DNA of 64,000 bases, taken from assembly GCF_030445035.2 (NCBI RefSeq), contig NC_080676.1, positions 13,988,940 through 14,052,939 on the forward strand, given 5' to 3'. Below are positions 48,479 to 58,122 of this stretch, piece after piece. A model generated the notes under the pieces. The model made no database searches. It saw only the letters and a list, made by a program, of their open reading frames with translations, and was not told where the DNA came from. The position numbers and the translations under genes were made by a program. Every line of letters starts with the position of its first letter. Positions within the stretch are counted from its first letter, which is position 1. This DNA comes from Dasypus novemcinctus (Eukaryota; Chordata; Mammalia; Cingulata; Dasypodidae).

Positions 48479-48838
48479 GGAAAGCAGATGTGGTTGAAGT
48501 GATTGGGTTTCCATCTACCATATGGGAGGACCTGGTTTGATTCCTGGGGCCTACCCATGCAGTGAGCTGGGCCTGCACAGTGATGATGACACAACAAAGG
48601 AGAGATGCAGGGGAGAATCAAGGCGGGATGCAGCACAAACCAAGAACCGAGGTGACGCAAGTGACAGGGAACACTTCCCCCACATTGGAGGTCCGTGGGA
48701 CCGAATTCCAGTGAGCCCTAGAGGAAAAAATGAGAAGAGAAGACAAAAACAAAAAAACAAACAAAAAAAACAGACACAGAAGATAACACAGCAAATGGAC
48801 ACAGACAGCAAAACAGCAGAGTAGGGGGAAGAGGGGAG
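48479..48838 (+). mobile_element. Dimeric tRNA SINE with 14-bp TSD
   Basis: The first tRNA-like head spans about 48485-48555 (B-box-like GGTTTGATTCC). The second tRNA-like part has GGGACCGAATTCC near 48697. A GA-rich body and A-rich tail follow. The exact duplication AAAGTACCCAAGGA lies at 48465-48478 and 48839-48852. It is the unexpanded counterpart of the 39.2-kb SINE. Confidence 0.93.
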
Positions 48839-49034
48839 AAAGTACCCAAGGAATTTATGAAAAATATAGAACAAATAAGCATGAACCTACCTTATAATAA
48901 CATGAATTTTACTTTCAAAATGTCAACTGGTAGATGAAGGTATATAAGCATGAAAATATATTTTATAACTATAAAGGCAAAAGATGAATTCAATAAATAT
49001 TCTTTTATATAAGTTCATTACACAGGATGCTATT

Positions 49035-49465
49035 TACTATGGGTTGAATTGTAGCCCCCCTGCCAGTTCATGCCCATATGGAATCTTAGAATGTGAATTT
49101 AATTGGAAATAGAGTTTTTATAGATGTAATTAGGGCAAGAATTGGGTTGAGATCATACTAGATTAGAGTGTACCCTATATCTAATAAATGTGTCTAATCA
49201 AGACAGAAACAATAGAGGAGAAAATGAAGTGAAGATGGAGGTTGAGAATGGAGTGAATTACCTACAATCCAATGAATTCCAGGCACCACCAGAAGCTAGA
49301 AGAAAAAAAGAATTCTTCTGTCCTAGATCCTTTGGATGCAGCTTGATACTGCCAGCACCTTGCTTTTGGACTTCTGGAATCCAGAATAATGAGAGAATAA
49401 ATGTCTGTTTATTTAAGCCACTACGTTTATGGTCATTTCCACAGCGACCAGAGGAAACTGATAAA
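49035..49465 (+). mobile_element. MLT1-type MaLR solo LTR with 5-bp TSD
   Basis: Classical MLT1 landmarks are 'ATGGGTTGAATTGTAGCCCCCC', 'AATTGGAAATAGAGTTTTTATAGATGTAATTAGGGC', 'CACCACCAGAAGCTAGAAG', 'TTTTGGACTTCTGGAATCCAGAATAATGAGAGAATAAATG' and 'AAGCCACTACG'. The 5-bp duplication CTATT flanks it at 49030-49034 and 49466-49470. The terminal TG and CA have each lost one base to mutation. Confidence 0.85.
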
Positions 49466-49470
49466 CTATT

Positions 49471-51729
49471 AGAAGAGAAGACATATTGAAGCGTTTTTTA
49501 AAAAAAGATGTAAGTTTAATATTAAAAGAAATTTGCATGGAAAAGGTCATAGAAAGAAAGCGTTTCAGATGCTTTATTAAAATATTAAAAATCAGATGTT
49601 AAAACCAAAACTGGAAAATACTTCTGAAGTTTAAAAAAAAATAGAACTGAATTCACCCTTTAAATATCTAGATAAATTTAATGAAATCCTCTACATTGCA
49701 ATACTATGATACTAGAAATTGTCATTTCTATATTTATAGTTACCAGTGACTATAACTAAAAAATAACAGCATACCTTTTAATCATTTAAGATTAACCACC
49801 TGTGTTAATAATGATATGTGTTCTGTGGATCAACAGGTATGGCAAGGACAAGCAGTACCAGAGATGTTTGAAAGGAAAATTGTACCAGCTCACAGGTCCT
49901 ACAACAGAGAGGAATGACATGCCTCACAAGGTTACTTGGGGAAGCACATCAGGAGTGCAGGCTCAACCAAGTAGGTGTGGAGCAAAAGGTTACAGTGAAC
50001 CTGGAGACTATGATTTAATAATGTTATAAGGGTGGGGCAGTAGCAGCTGTTCAAGCCAGAGCGCAGACTGGGGAGTTTTTTTTATAATCATGAGGTGGCA
50101 CACCTGGTAGTACGACGGAAGGAGAGGGAGAAACTTGTATAAGCAGATGTCAGGGATGGGCCCTGAAGAACCTAATGATAGTGTCTGACTTTCATAAGGA
50201 AGGATAGGTATTGGCAATTAGATAAGCAGAGTGTATCAGTTAAGATTGTTTGGCCACATAAAACTCTAAATTTCAAAATACTAATAGGCTAAAGTAGTCA
50301 GAAATATTTTCACTCTTATGTAAAAGACACCTGAAAATAGGGAGCCTATGGGCAATCTTGTGACTCTTAGATCACCACGGATCCAGGCTTTGAGGATGAG
50401 TTCACCAAGCTCTGAAAGGAGCATCTATTCTCAGAGGCACCTTGCATTCTAAGAGGGCTGCTGTAGTTAGAGCTCTCATAGCCAATATTCCATCACACAA
50501 AGAAAAGAGGAAGAAGAAAGGATTGAAAACTCATTTTAATGAGTCTTACCAGAAGGCACATATGACATTTGAATGCATTTCTCATTGGCCTGAACTTAAT
50601 TACATTGCCACAACTAATACAATGGATAAAACTAAGCCCTAAAAGGGAAAGGAATACTTGAATATGGTGAGGCAACCAGGAGTTTCAACCACAGTTAAAT
50701 CAATGACTAAGAAATAGAAATTAAGGCATCTCCTAATGTAATTGTAAATATGGAAATGTTGGAAATCATTGTAAGGCTAAAAGGAAATCTAAACCAATAT
50801 ACAAAGGAGGGAAAAGAACACAAGACCAAACAGAACATTGGGAAGGAATTTTAAGGAAACCAATAATCGAGTAGAAAATACAAGTCCTACTTTCAAAATC
50901 ATTACAGAGGCATAGAGAATTTAAAAAAAAGTTTTGTTTGAATCACAGAGGGGAAAAAAGAACAATTTTTAAAAATATGATATTTCTATCATAAAGTTTT
51001 ATAAATAGTAGTCTCCAAATAATTTGTTGGTCATTCAATAGTTTGAAATGCATTTGTATTCAACTTACTATGAAAAATGAATTAAAAGAAAGAAAAAAAA
51101 ACCTGTTTGCTTCCAATAATTAAAATAACAGAGAGAAGATTATATTGAATGAGAGAAATCAATGAGTTTTGAACTATGGAAAGCAGTTAGGCATGTTGTA
51201 ACAATCTTAAGGTAGAGACAATTATAACCTAGGATCTTACAGATGAGAATGACCAAAAGAAGCAAGGTAATTTGCTTTGCCAAATCCCAGAATGGTTTAC
51301 AAGTCATGGGGTGAAGAAAAATATGGTTACAGACAAACAATTAAATTGGAGCCATTCGTACTATACATCCCTTACAAGGGGCAAGGCATGTTTGGGCTAG
51401 CTGTGCCAGTATGAGTTCCTGCTCATGGTGATATGCCGACAAGTTAATAAGCTTTCCTTCACCACTAACAACAATCTGCTGAGATAAAGATTTATCATGA
51501 TCTCAACTTGAAAATGTAAATATTTGGTCCATTTTGATAACGTGATTTCATTGGAACGATTCCCTGCACTAGAGTGGAAAAAGTTAATTTGATAAATACT
51601 TTCTAAAGCATCCTTAAGATTATTCTCTCATAGATAAATGTATGTGTGTGCATGCATTTGAGTGTGAGGATTTTTGTGGGCATATATATATTTATACAAA
51701 TACATATTAAATATACGTTTGTCTCATTA
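49471..51729. other. Mostly unclassified; possible old repeat at 50.24-50.65 kb
   Basis: No gene is supported. The 50235-50650 stretch ('GTATCAGTTAAGATTGTTTGGCCACATAAAACTC', later 'CTCATTGGCCTGAACTTAATTACATTGCCACAACTA') has the style of an ancient interspersed repeat, but I cannot name it. Confidence 0.4.
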
Positions 51730-51981
51730 ACCATTACTGAAATGCAAAATAAAGAAAAAAGAGTTGGAAAGGAGGCAGGGAAATTGAAACTCTAGTGCAT
51801 TGTTGGTAGGAATGTAAAATGGGGTAGTCATTGTGGGAAGAAACAGGGCAGTTCCTCAAAAAGTTAAATATAGAATTACTGTTTGGCCCATCACACCCAC
51901 TTCTCAGGAGATACCCAAAGAGAATGAAAATAGGGTCACAAAAAGATACTTGCATGTCAGTCTTTAAAGCAGCATTACTCA
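51730..51981 (+). pseudogene. L1 ORF2 3' part, left of solo LTR
   Basis: The sense strand gives L1 ORF2 C-terminal text: 'GGGAAATTGAAACTCTAGTGCATTGTTGGTAGGAATGTAAAATGGGG', 'TCCTCAAAAAGTTAAATATAGAATTACTGTTTGGCCC' and 'TTTAAAGCAGCATTACTCA'. It stops at the LTR insertion point. Confidence 0.85.
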
Positions 51982-52439
51982 TGTGGGCAGCTGCGGGCCT
52001 CCGGGAGGGTCGACGCGGATGGCCGGGCAAGCTCTCTGGACGGGGGCTGCCCCACGGTCAAAGGAGAGGAGGGGGGTCGGCACGAAGCCGTTGGGCCCTC
52101 GCTCTCTCCGCTCAGGCACGGGGGACGCGCGGTGCAAGCAAAAACACCATGGAGACGAGGTCTGGGCACAAGTCTGCTTTATTGTAGAAGGGGACATGGT
52201 TTTATAGGGTCTAGGGATACGTAAAGGGACTTGATTGGTGCCGGCGGGTGCTGTTGCTTGCGTAGACGGTTACTGGACAGTAGGCGGTTACTGGACAGTA
52301 AGCTGGCTAAGGGGTTAGGAGCAAGGGAGGGGAAGGGGAAAGTGTGGGCTGTCTAGATAACGGCTAGGCGGAAGACGGAGAAGGAGAGAAGGAGGGGCAG
52401 CGCCGGCTGCCAATACTGGGCGGGAAGGAGACGGGGACA
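51982..52439 (-). mobile_element. Solo retroviral LTR, related to the provirus LTR, 5-bp TSD
   Basis: A GC-rich 458-bp insert with TG...CA ends (TGTGGGCAGC and ACGGGGACA on the plus strand) splits an L1 ORF2. The duplication ACTCA is at 51977-51981 and 52440-52444. On the minus strand AATAAA (52178-52183) follows a TATAAA (about 52201-52206) by some 20 bases, the same layout as in the LTR at 57363-57761. Shared blocks include GACGCGCGGT/GATGCGCGGT, ACCATGGAGAC/ACCACGGAGAC and TCTGCTTTATT. Size and divergence suggest a sister subfamily and not the same insertion. Confidence 0.9.
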
Positions 52440-52720
52440 ACTCACAATATGGAAAATCTGGAAACAAGTCAAATGCCCATTAACAAAAAAATGGATAAAC
52501 AATACGTGGTACATATACACAATGGAATATTATTTGGCAATTAGAAAAATGAAGTTATAACATACATTGCAACATGGAAGAACCTTGAAGGCATTATGCT
52601 CAGTGTATTAAGTAAGACACATGACAAAAATTATATCACTTAGAAGAGATGAATAGAAATAGAAAATTTGCAGAGCTAGAAAGCATATTACAGGTTTCTG
52701 AAGGAGGAGAGGATAAGGGA
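52440..52720 (+). pseudogene. L1 ORF2 3' part, right of solo LTR
   Basis: Continues the interrupted L1: 'CACAATATGGAAAATCTGGAAACAAGTCAAATGCCC', 'TATACACAATGGAATATTATTTGGC' and 'GAAGAACCTTGAAGGCATTATGCTCAG'. A 3'UTR-like segment follows to about 52720. Confidence 0.83.
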
Positions 52721-52924
52721 GGGGAGAAGAGGAAAAAAATATGTGTACATGTATGAATATCCAAAATATTATATTTATACATTTGCATGAATGAATGCAT
52801 GCATCTAGCTCTGTGTTTGTGGACACAAATATTAGCAATTGAATGTATAAACACTTATACACATTTGTACAATGTGAATATATACATATATATTTATTTC
52901 CTATTATTTCTCTAAGCTCTGGGA

Positions 52925-53280
52925 ATATCACAAAATTACTCCAAAAATGTTTTAACAAATCAATTTTATTGATACATATTAATAAAGCATACAACTCACT
53001 CTAAGTGTACAATCAATGGTATTTGCTATAATCATAAAGTTGTGCATTTATCACCTCAAACTTTATTAGAGTATTTTCATTTTTTCAATAATAATAAAAC
53101 AAAAACAAACAAGAAAATTCCTCACCTTTCAAAATCCATATATGCTTTCCTCATTGTACATGGCTGCTCTTTCTGGCTCTTCTATGCAAAATGTATAATC
53201 AATAGCTTTTAGCATAATCACAATGTTGTAAATTCATCATTTCAAAATTTTAGAGCAATTTCATTACTCCAAGAAGAAAG
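52925..53280 (-). mobile_element. Antisense L1 3' end (family A), two similar units
   Basis: On the minus strand 52930-53110 gives the family-A end (ACTCTAATAAAGTTTGAGGTGATAAATGCAC...ACCATTGATTGTACACTTAG...CAATAAAATTGATTTGTTAAAA). A diverged second copy of the same motif lies at about 53150-53275 (GCTCTAAAATTTTGAAATGATGAATTTACAAC...GCTATTGATTATACATTTTG). It is either a repeated 3'UTR unit or two L1 ends side by side. Confidence 0.65.
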
Positions 53281-53330
53281 GCTCCACACCCCTTAGCATT
53301 CTTTCCTCAGAACTACATAAAAACTAATAT

Positions 53331-53617
53331 CAATACCTGAATTTTGCACATCAAATGTAGAATCAGTGTCTAAAGATTATGCCCTGTTTTAATGAAATAC
53401 CTCATAAACCATTATGTAAGGTGAACCTGATTTTACAAACACACTACGAAAACACAGGCCCAGATACCAAAATAAATCAGAGAAAATCTCCCATTGCACT
53501 GTAACTCCAAATTTTGGTACACTGGAAAGCATAAGCTACAGTTAACTTTAGATGACTGCTCATTTTCTTAGATGATTATAAAATTTTGAGCATCATCAGA
53601 GCTTAGAAGTATATTGA
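53331..53617 (+). repeat. Left arm of a 287-bp inverted duplication
   Basis: The block from CAATACCTGA to AGTATATTGA recurs reverse-complemented at 55137-55423, with the same length and no indels. I count 18 mismatches by eye, about 94% identity. Most are C or G here versus T or A in the other arm. It is not recognised as a known mobile element. Confidence 0.93.
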
Positions 53618-54309
53618 CAGTGCTTACAGTTCTGTGCTGATTGAAAAAAAATGTAAGGAACTCTGCCCATATGGATTTAGAGTCTAACTAAAGTCCAGGT
53701 ATGGTGTGACCTGTGGTATGTCTTAGTAAATTTTATTTAAGTATTAAATAAAATTATAATGTTCCAGACATTTATGTTGCCTTGTTATATATGACAGTGT
53801 TTTTAAATTCATTTTCATTATAGATTCAAACCTCTACCATTTCCATAACAATTTATTTATAACTCAGTTTTTAAAATGACACATAAACTACCCTTTCCTC
53901 TAAATACTCTTAAATCCACTCATGGATTGATCTGGGCTATGAGAGAGCCAGATATCTGCACAGTTTCCACTGGTGTCCTGAAATTCACTTCGCCTGCCCT
54001 GAATTTTTATGAGAAGCAACTACCTGTGTTAGAGGATGCAACAAGCCAATGCCCATGAGACTTGTTGCTACCCTTACTAAGAGAATGATGTGATAGATTA
54101 TACCCTGCAGTCTCTAGAGTTTGAAGGTACAGGTGAGAACTTTTTAGTCAAACCTAGTGAAGCTTTACTTGATTGAACTTTTTTGTCCTCATCCTTTGGT
54201 TGTTACAAACCTAAAATTAAATTTGGATCCATCTCTACCAATTGTATGGAAATGCCTGCATTTTATTGTATTTCTGTACTAACTCAGTATTCTTAAAACA
54301 TTTTAGGGT
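53618..54309. other. Spacer of the inverted duplication, left part
   Basis: Single-copy sequence with no recognised gene. A 60-codon frame at 53876-54058 has no domain signature. Confidence 0.4.
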
Positions 54310-54700
54310 ACATTGAATCAGTTACCCCAACAAAAGACATGCGCTTACCCTTACTCTGTATAGGAATGAAATCATTTGTAAACAGGACCCTTTGAAGATC
54401 TATTATAATTTAAGTTGTAGAATCATTTGTAAATATGATCTTTTAAGGTCTTACTTATTTTTGGGTAAGCCTTCATCAATATTAACAGAAGCCTTTTAAA
54501 GAGAATCCAGAGGTCAGGGAAAGCCTTAGGATGGGACCAAGGACCTGTGAGGGGGGATAGCCTTCACTGGAAGGCTACCAACCCTGGTAGAAAGCACCTT
54601 GATTTTGGTCTTACAGCTTATCAAAGCATGAGCCAATAAATTCCTGTTTTTAAACCAATCCACTGTTGGTATTTGCTGTAGTAACTTTGGCAAGGGAAGA
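54310..54700 (+). repeat. MaLR/ERVL-type LTR
   Basis: Landmarks are 'CATTGAATCAGTTACCCCAACAAAAGACATG', 'CACCTTGATTTTGGTCTTACAGC', 'CATGAGCCAATAAATTCCTGTTTTTAAACCAATCCACTG' (polyadenylation region) and 'TATTTGCTGTAGTAACTTTGGCAAGG'. It lies between the arms of the inverted duplication. Confidence 0.62.
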
Positions 54701-54909
54701 CATTTTTTTCAACATGCTTTCCTGTCTGCTTCATTCGCCTTAATTTTTACACTAATTAATCAAGTATTATTGAATATCAGCTATGGCTAAAACACTATTG
54801 TATCTTGATGCTTGAGTTGCATCTTTGTAAAACATCTCAAGCATTTTATGGAATATGGGGTGTTAGAAATAAACAGCCATTTAATGCATGGTTTTTAAAT
54901 GAATAAATG

Positions 54910-55075
54910 AATCAAGTCAATTAAGTATCATTAAGCACATTTTGTACTAGACAATAGAAAATTCTAAGAAACTTGTGACAGGTCTAAAATCACATAGCTA
55001 AACTTTACCAAGTTAGAACTTGAACCAAGGTGCTGTTTCAAAAACAGTAATATTATCAGTTCCTCTTAGACCTAT
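54910..55075 (+). repeat. MIR-like fragment
   Basis: 'CTTGTGACAGGTCTAAAATCACATAGCTAAACTTTACCAAGTTAGAACTTGAACC' follows the 3' half of MIR. The left part is weaker. Confidence 0.48.
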
Positions 55076-55136
55076 TCAATGATAAGAAGTAGAAATCAAA
55101 CTATTAGCTAAGGACAATGAAAGTGTATTGGAAAAA

Positions 55137-55423
55137 TCAATATACTTTTAAGCTCTGATGATACTCAAAATTTTATAATCATCTAAGAAAATGAGTAATC
55201 ATCTAAAGTTAACTATAGCTTATACTTTCCAGTGTACCAAAATTTGGAGTTACAGTGCAATGGGAGATTTTCTCTGATTTATTTTGGTATCTGTGCCTGT
55301 GTTTTTGCAGTGTGTTTGTAAAATCAAATTCACCTTACATAATGGGTTATGAGCTATTTCATTAAAATAGGGTATAATCTTTAGACACTGATTCTACATT
55401 TGATGTTCGAAATTCAGATATTG
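55137..55423 (-). repeat. Right arm of a 287-bp inverted duplication
   Basis: Reverse complement of 53331-53617. The arms are about 1.5 kb apart and could fold into a long hairpin. Confidence 0.93.
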
Positions 55424-56639
55424 AAAGCTTCCCTATTATTACCTCTCCCCCTGAAAATCCCTCCTTTCTAAACATAATTATTTCATTATTTTCCCATTTT
55501 AAGTTCATCATTATCGTGAATCCCATGCCTAAACATGGCATGGATAGATAAAGGGTTATTCTAAGTGCTTAGATCTCAATGATGAATCCCAAATCACTGC
55601 AGGAATGGGTACAATTTGGCACAGGGAAACATGACTCTGATCTGTTTCCAGTATATGCTGAAGCTTTCAGGAGTAGAACCAACTCTGGTAGCGCCACAAC
55701 TCTGTTTGAATCACCTTTCTTTTTTTCTTTATTTTCAGTGACTTGGTGAATATTTCAGTTTTGTTATTTCTTTGGTAGTAATTTTTTGGGTGGCTGCTGG
55801 GTAGTTTGCTTTGTTATTTTCACTATGCATCTAGTCTTGCGCGTATGATTCACAAATATCTGCTGTTAGTAAATCCTCTTAATTTTACATGGCCACAGAG
55901 GAAAGCTACAGACCTTTATTTTCAGGTTGTTCTGTTACTGTTCACTGATGAACTGCAAAATTTAAATTAATTCAAAGTTAAACAAAGGATTAGGGTACTA
56001 TTAGAATCTATAGTTGCTCCCAAGCCTCAAATAGAAATACTGTCATTTGAAGTAAAAGTGCATTTAACTTAAGAGTGACTATAAAATATTCTATATAAAT
56101 AGGTTAAAAAATGCTGCTGGTGAAAGCACACCTACATGCACAACACATGCACACACACATACTCAGACAGAAAAGAAAACTACAAGGTCAAAACAAACTT
56201 AGAAACTTGCTTAAAAGACAAACTTAATTTTTTCTGCCAAGATATTCAAGCAAAAAGCAAGGCAGGCTTTCTCCTTGGAGCAGTAATCCCAATGCATTTT
56301 GACCACAAAGGGCCTTAATCATGTGGAATCGATAAACAGATTCAAAGACTTTTACTAGGATTCAGAATAAAGCTTCAAATCCTTTGCCAAAAGCAGGGAA
56401 CTGTTTCACAAGGTATTTTATTTTTAACCTGGAGAACTAATGTGAACCAAAGTTTGTTATATAAAACAGATCATGATTTTAAGCTCCAGACCTAAGGAAT
56501 TTCAACTTGGGGTGAGAGGACCTATCAATAGCATACCTTTCATATTAAATCAAAAGCCCGTAGCTGAAATCACAATCAAATCTCAATAAATATACCTTGA
56601 AAAAATGTACAAAGTGTAACTTTGCAGGTCGCCATCTTG
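55424..56639. other. Single-copy sequence
   Basis: No gene or recognised repeat. A short CA-rich stretch lies at 56125-56160. Confidence 0.4.
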
Positions 56640-56696
56640 CTCACCTTTTCCAGGAGGCAGGAGGAGGCACCGGGAACCGAACCCGGATCTCCCATG
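56640..56696 (-). repeat. tRNA-like SINE fragment, antisense
   Basis: 'GGCACCGGGAACCGAACCCGGATCTCCCATGTG' is the reverse of a tRNA-like B-box region, as in the second head of the dimeric SINEs (GAACTGAACCCAGGATC at 42.5 kb). It stops abruptly where COQ10B homology begins. Confidence 0.62.
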
Positions 56697-57362
56697 TGAT
56701 ATTCAGCTTCCTGTGGCATTTTGATGAGCAGAACTCTTCCACTACATACCTCAATTGTGCCTAAGGAGATATATGCAAGAACTTTCTTCAAAATTGCTGT
56801 ACCATTAATAAACAAAAGAAAAGAATATTCAGAGAGGAGAATTATTGGATATTCTATGCAGGAAATGTATGATGTGGTATCAGGATTGGAAGATTATAAG
56901 CATTTTGTTCCTTGGTGTAAAAAACCAGATGTAATATCAAAGAGATCTGTATACTGTAAAACACGATTAGAAATTGGGTTGCCACCTGTGTTGGAGTGAT
57001 ATACCGCAGTAGTAATCTTGGTGCAACCACATTTGGAAAAGGCATCCTATACAGATGGTAGATTTTTCAATCATTTGGAGACATTATGGCATTTTAGCCC
57101 GGGACTTCCTGGCTACCCAAGAACTTGTACTTTGGATTTTTCAATTTCTTTTGAACTTCGCTCACTTCTACACTCTCAGCTTGCCACACTGTTTTTTGAT
57201 GAAGTTATAAAACAAATGGTAACTGTTTTCGAAAGAAGAGCATGTAAGCTGTATGGTCCAAAAGCAAATATACCTTGGGAATTAATGCTACATGAAGTTC
57301 ATCACACATAATGCTACATGAAATTCATCAGATGTAAAGGGAAAAGAAGAAATGGTGTCACC
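56697..57362 (+). pseudogene. COQ10B: Processed pseudogene of COQ10B
   Basis: COQ10B is a mitochondrial START-domain protein that binds coenzyme Q. Homology runs without introns from just before [15 protein letters not shown] (about 56700-56760), through [19 protein letters not shown] (about 56855-56910), [32 protein letters not shown] (about 57104-57155), [19 protein letters not shown] and RRACKLYGP to [10 protein letters not shown] and a TAA at 57308-57310. The frame is kept throughout apart from one TGA at 56997-56999, where CGA would be expected. The first exon's start is missing. A ~25-base duplication follows the stop (TAATGCTACATGAA twice). The copy is cut at 57362 by the retroviral LTR. 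Confidence 0.92.
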
Positions 57363-57761
57363 TGTAGCAGAGCGTGGGGGTTTCGTCCTCGCTCAGGCCC
57401 AAGAGTCGGGGGGGCTTGCTCCTGCCGATCAGCTGGCGGGGGGTGCCCCAAGAGGGAGCACCGGTTCTCCAGGCGTGGGGGATGCGCGGTTGGGAAAAAA
57501 CCACGGAGACCGCTTGAGCGCAAGAACAGGTCTGCTTTATTACGGAAGTACACTTAGCTATATAGGGTTGGGTAGAGGGAGGGGCGTGATGAAGGGAGGG
57601 TTGGCTAAGGGGCGGCTGTGGACAGGCTGAAGCTGATGGATAGACCTGAGGTAAGCAGTTACTGGGGAAGAGGGCAGATTGTGGGTTGGCAATATGGGTG
57701 GGACTGGCGGGAAGGACGGCGGGGGCTAGAAGGGGAGGAGGGGTGGAGAAAGGCGGCAACA
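57363..57761 (-). repeat. 3' LTR of the provirus
   Basis: The LTR is 399 bp with TG...CA ends: on the plus strand it opens TGTAGCAGAG and closes GGCAACA. On the minus strand a TATATAG-type TATA box lies at about 57557-57565, followed about 20 bases downstream by AATAAA (complement of TTTATT at 57536-57541). It is related to the 458-bp solo LTR at 51.98-52.44 kb. The second LTR and the right-hand TSD are outside the window. Confidence 0.88.
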
Positions 57762-57785
57762 ATTGCTCCTTTTGTTTTTAAAAGG
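57762..57785 (-). promoter_or_regulatory. Polypurine tract (plus-strand primer site)
   Basis: Directly upstream of the LTR on the minus strand is an A/G-rich stretch, AAAAACAAAAGGAGCAAT. This is where retroviral plus-strand synthesis would start. It is less purely purine than most. Confidence 0.6.
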
Positions 57786-58122
57786 AAATAGAGGCAACAC
57801 GTTTTGGTGCGCACTTTGGGTGTGAATAACTCGGTGTGCGCAGCAACAAAAGACAAGGATTATGAGGAGGAGGAGGAAAAGGAGGTTATAAGGACGGGTA
57901 CTGGAATAGGACGAGGGGTGGGGGGAGACCACGAGGACCGGCTGGCCGTGAGCGGACGACATAGCATCTGGCCAGGACGCATGTGCCCGCCATTAGGGTC
58001 GGCGCACGCCGGCGCCTGGTGCGCGCCGAGCCTTGCCAGCAAAACGGGCTCGTGATGTCCCCGGACCCCCCGCCCAAGGGGGAGGAACAGTTGGGGAGAA
58101 GTGAGGGGAGGAAGACAAAAAG
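57786..58122 (-). other. Region between env and 3' LTR
   Basis: About 340 bases with a GAGGAGGAGG-type run on the plus strand and a GC-rich part near 57960-58080. A 78-codon frame (57726-57962, minus) has a hydrophobic stretch rich in leucine and isoleucine, but that comes from the CTC-rich run, so I do not call it a gene. Betaretroviruses can keep RNA export elements here. None is identified. Confidence 0.4.

Noticed and set aside
51831-52207. 118-codon and neighbouring frames
   Set aside because: They cross the junction of an L1 fragment and a solo LTR.
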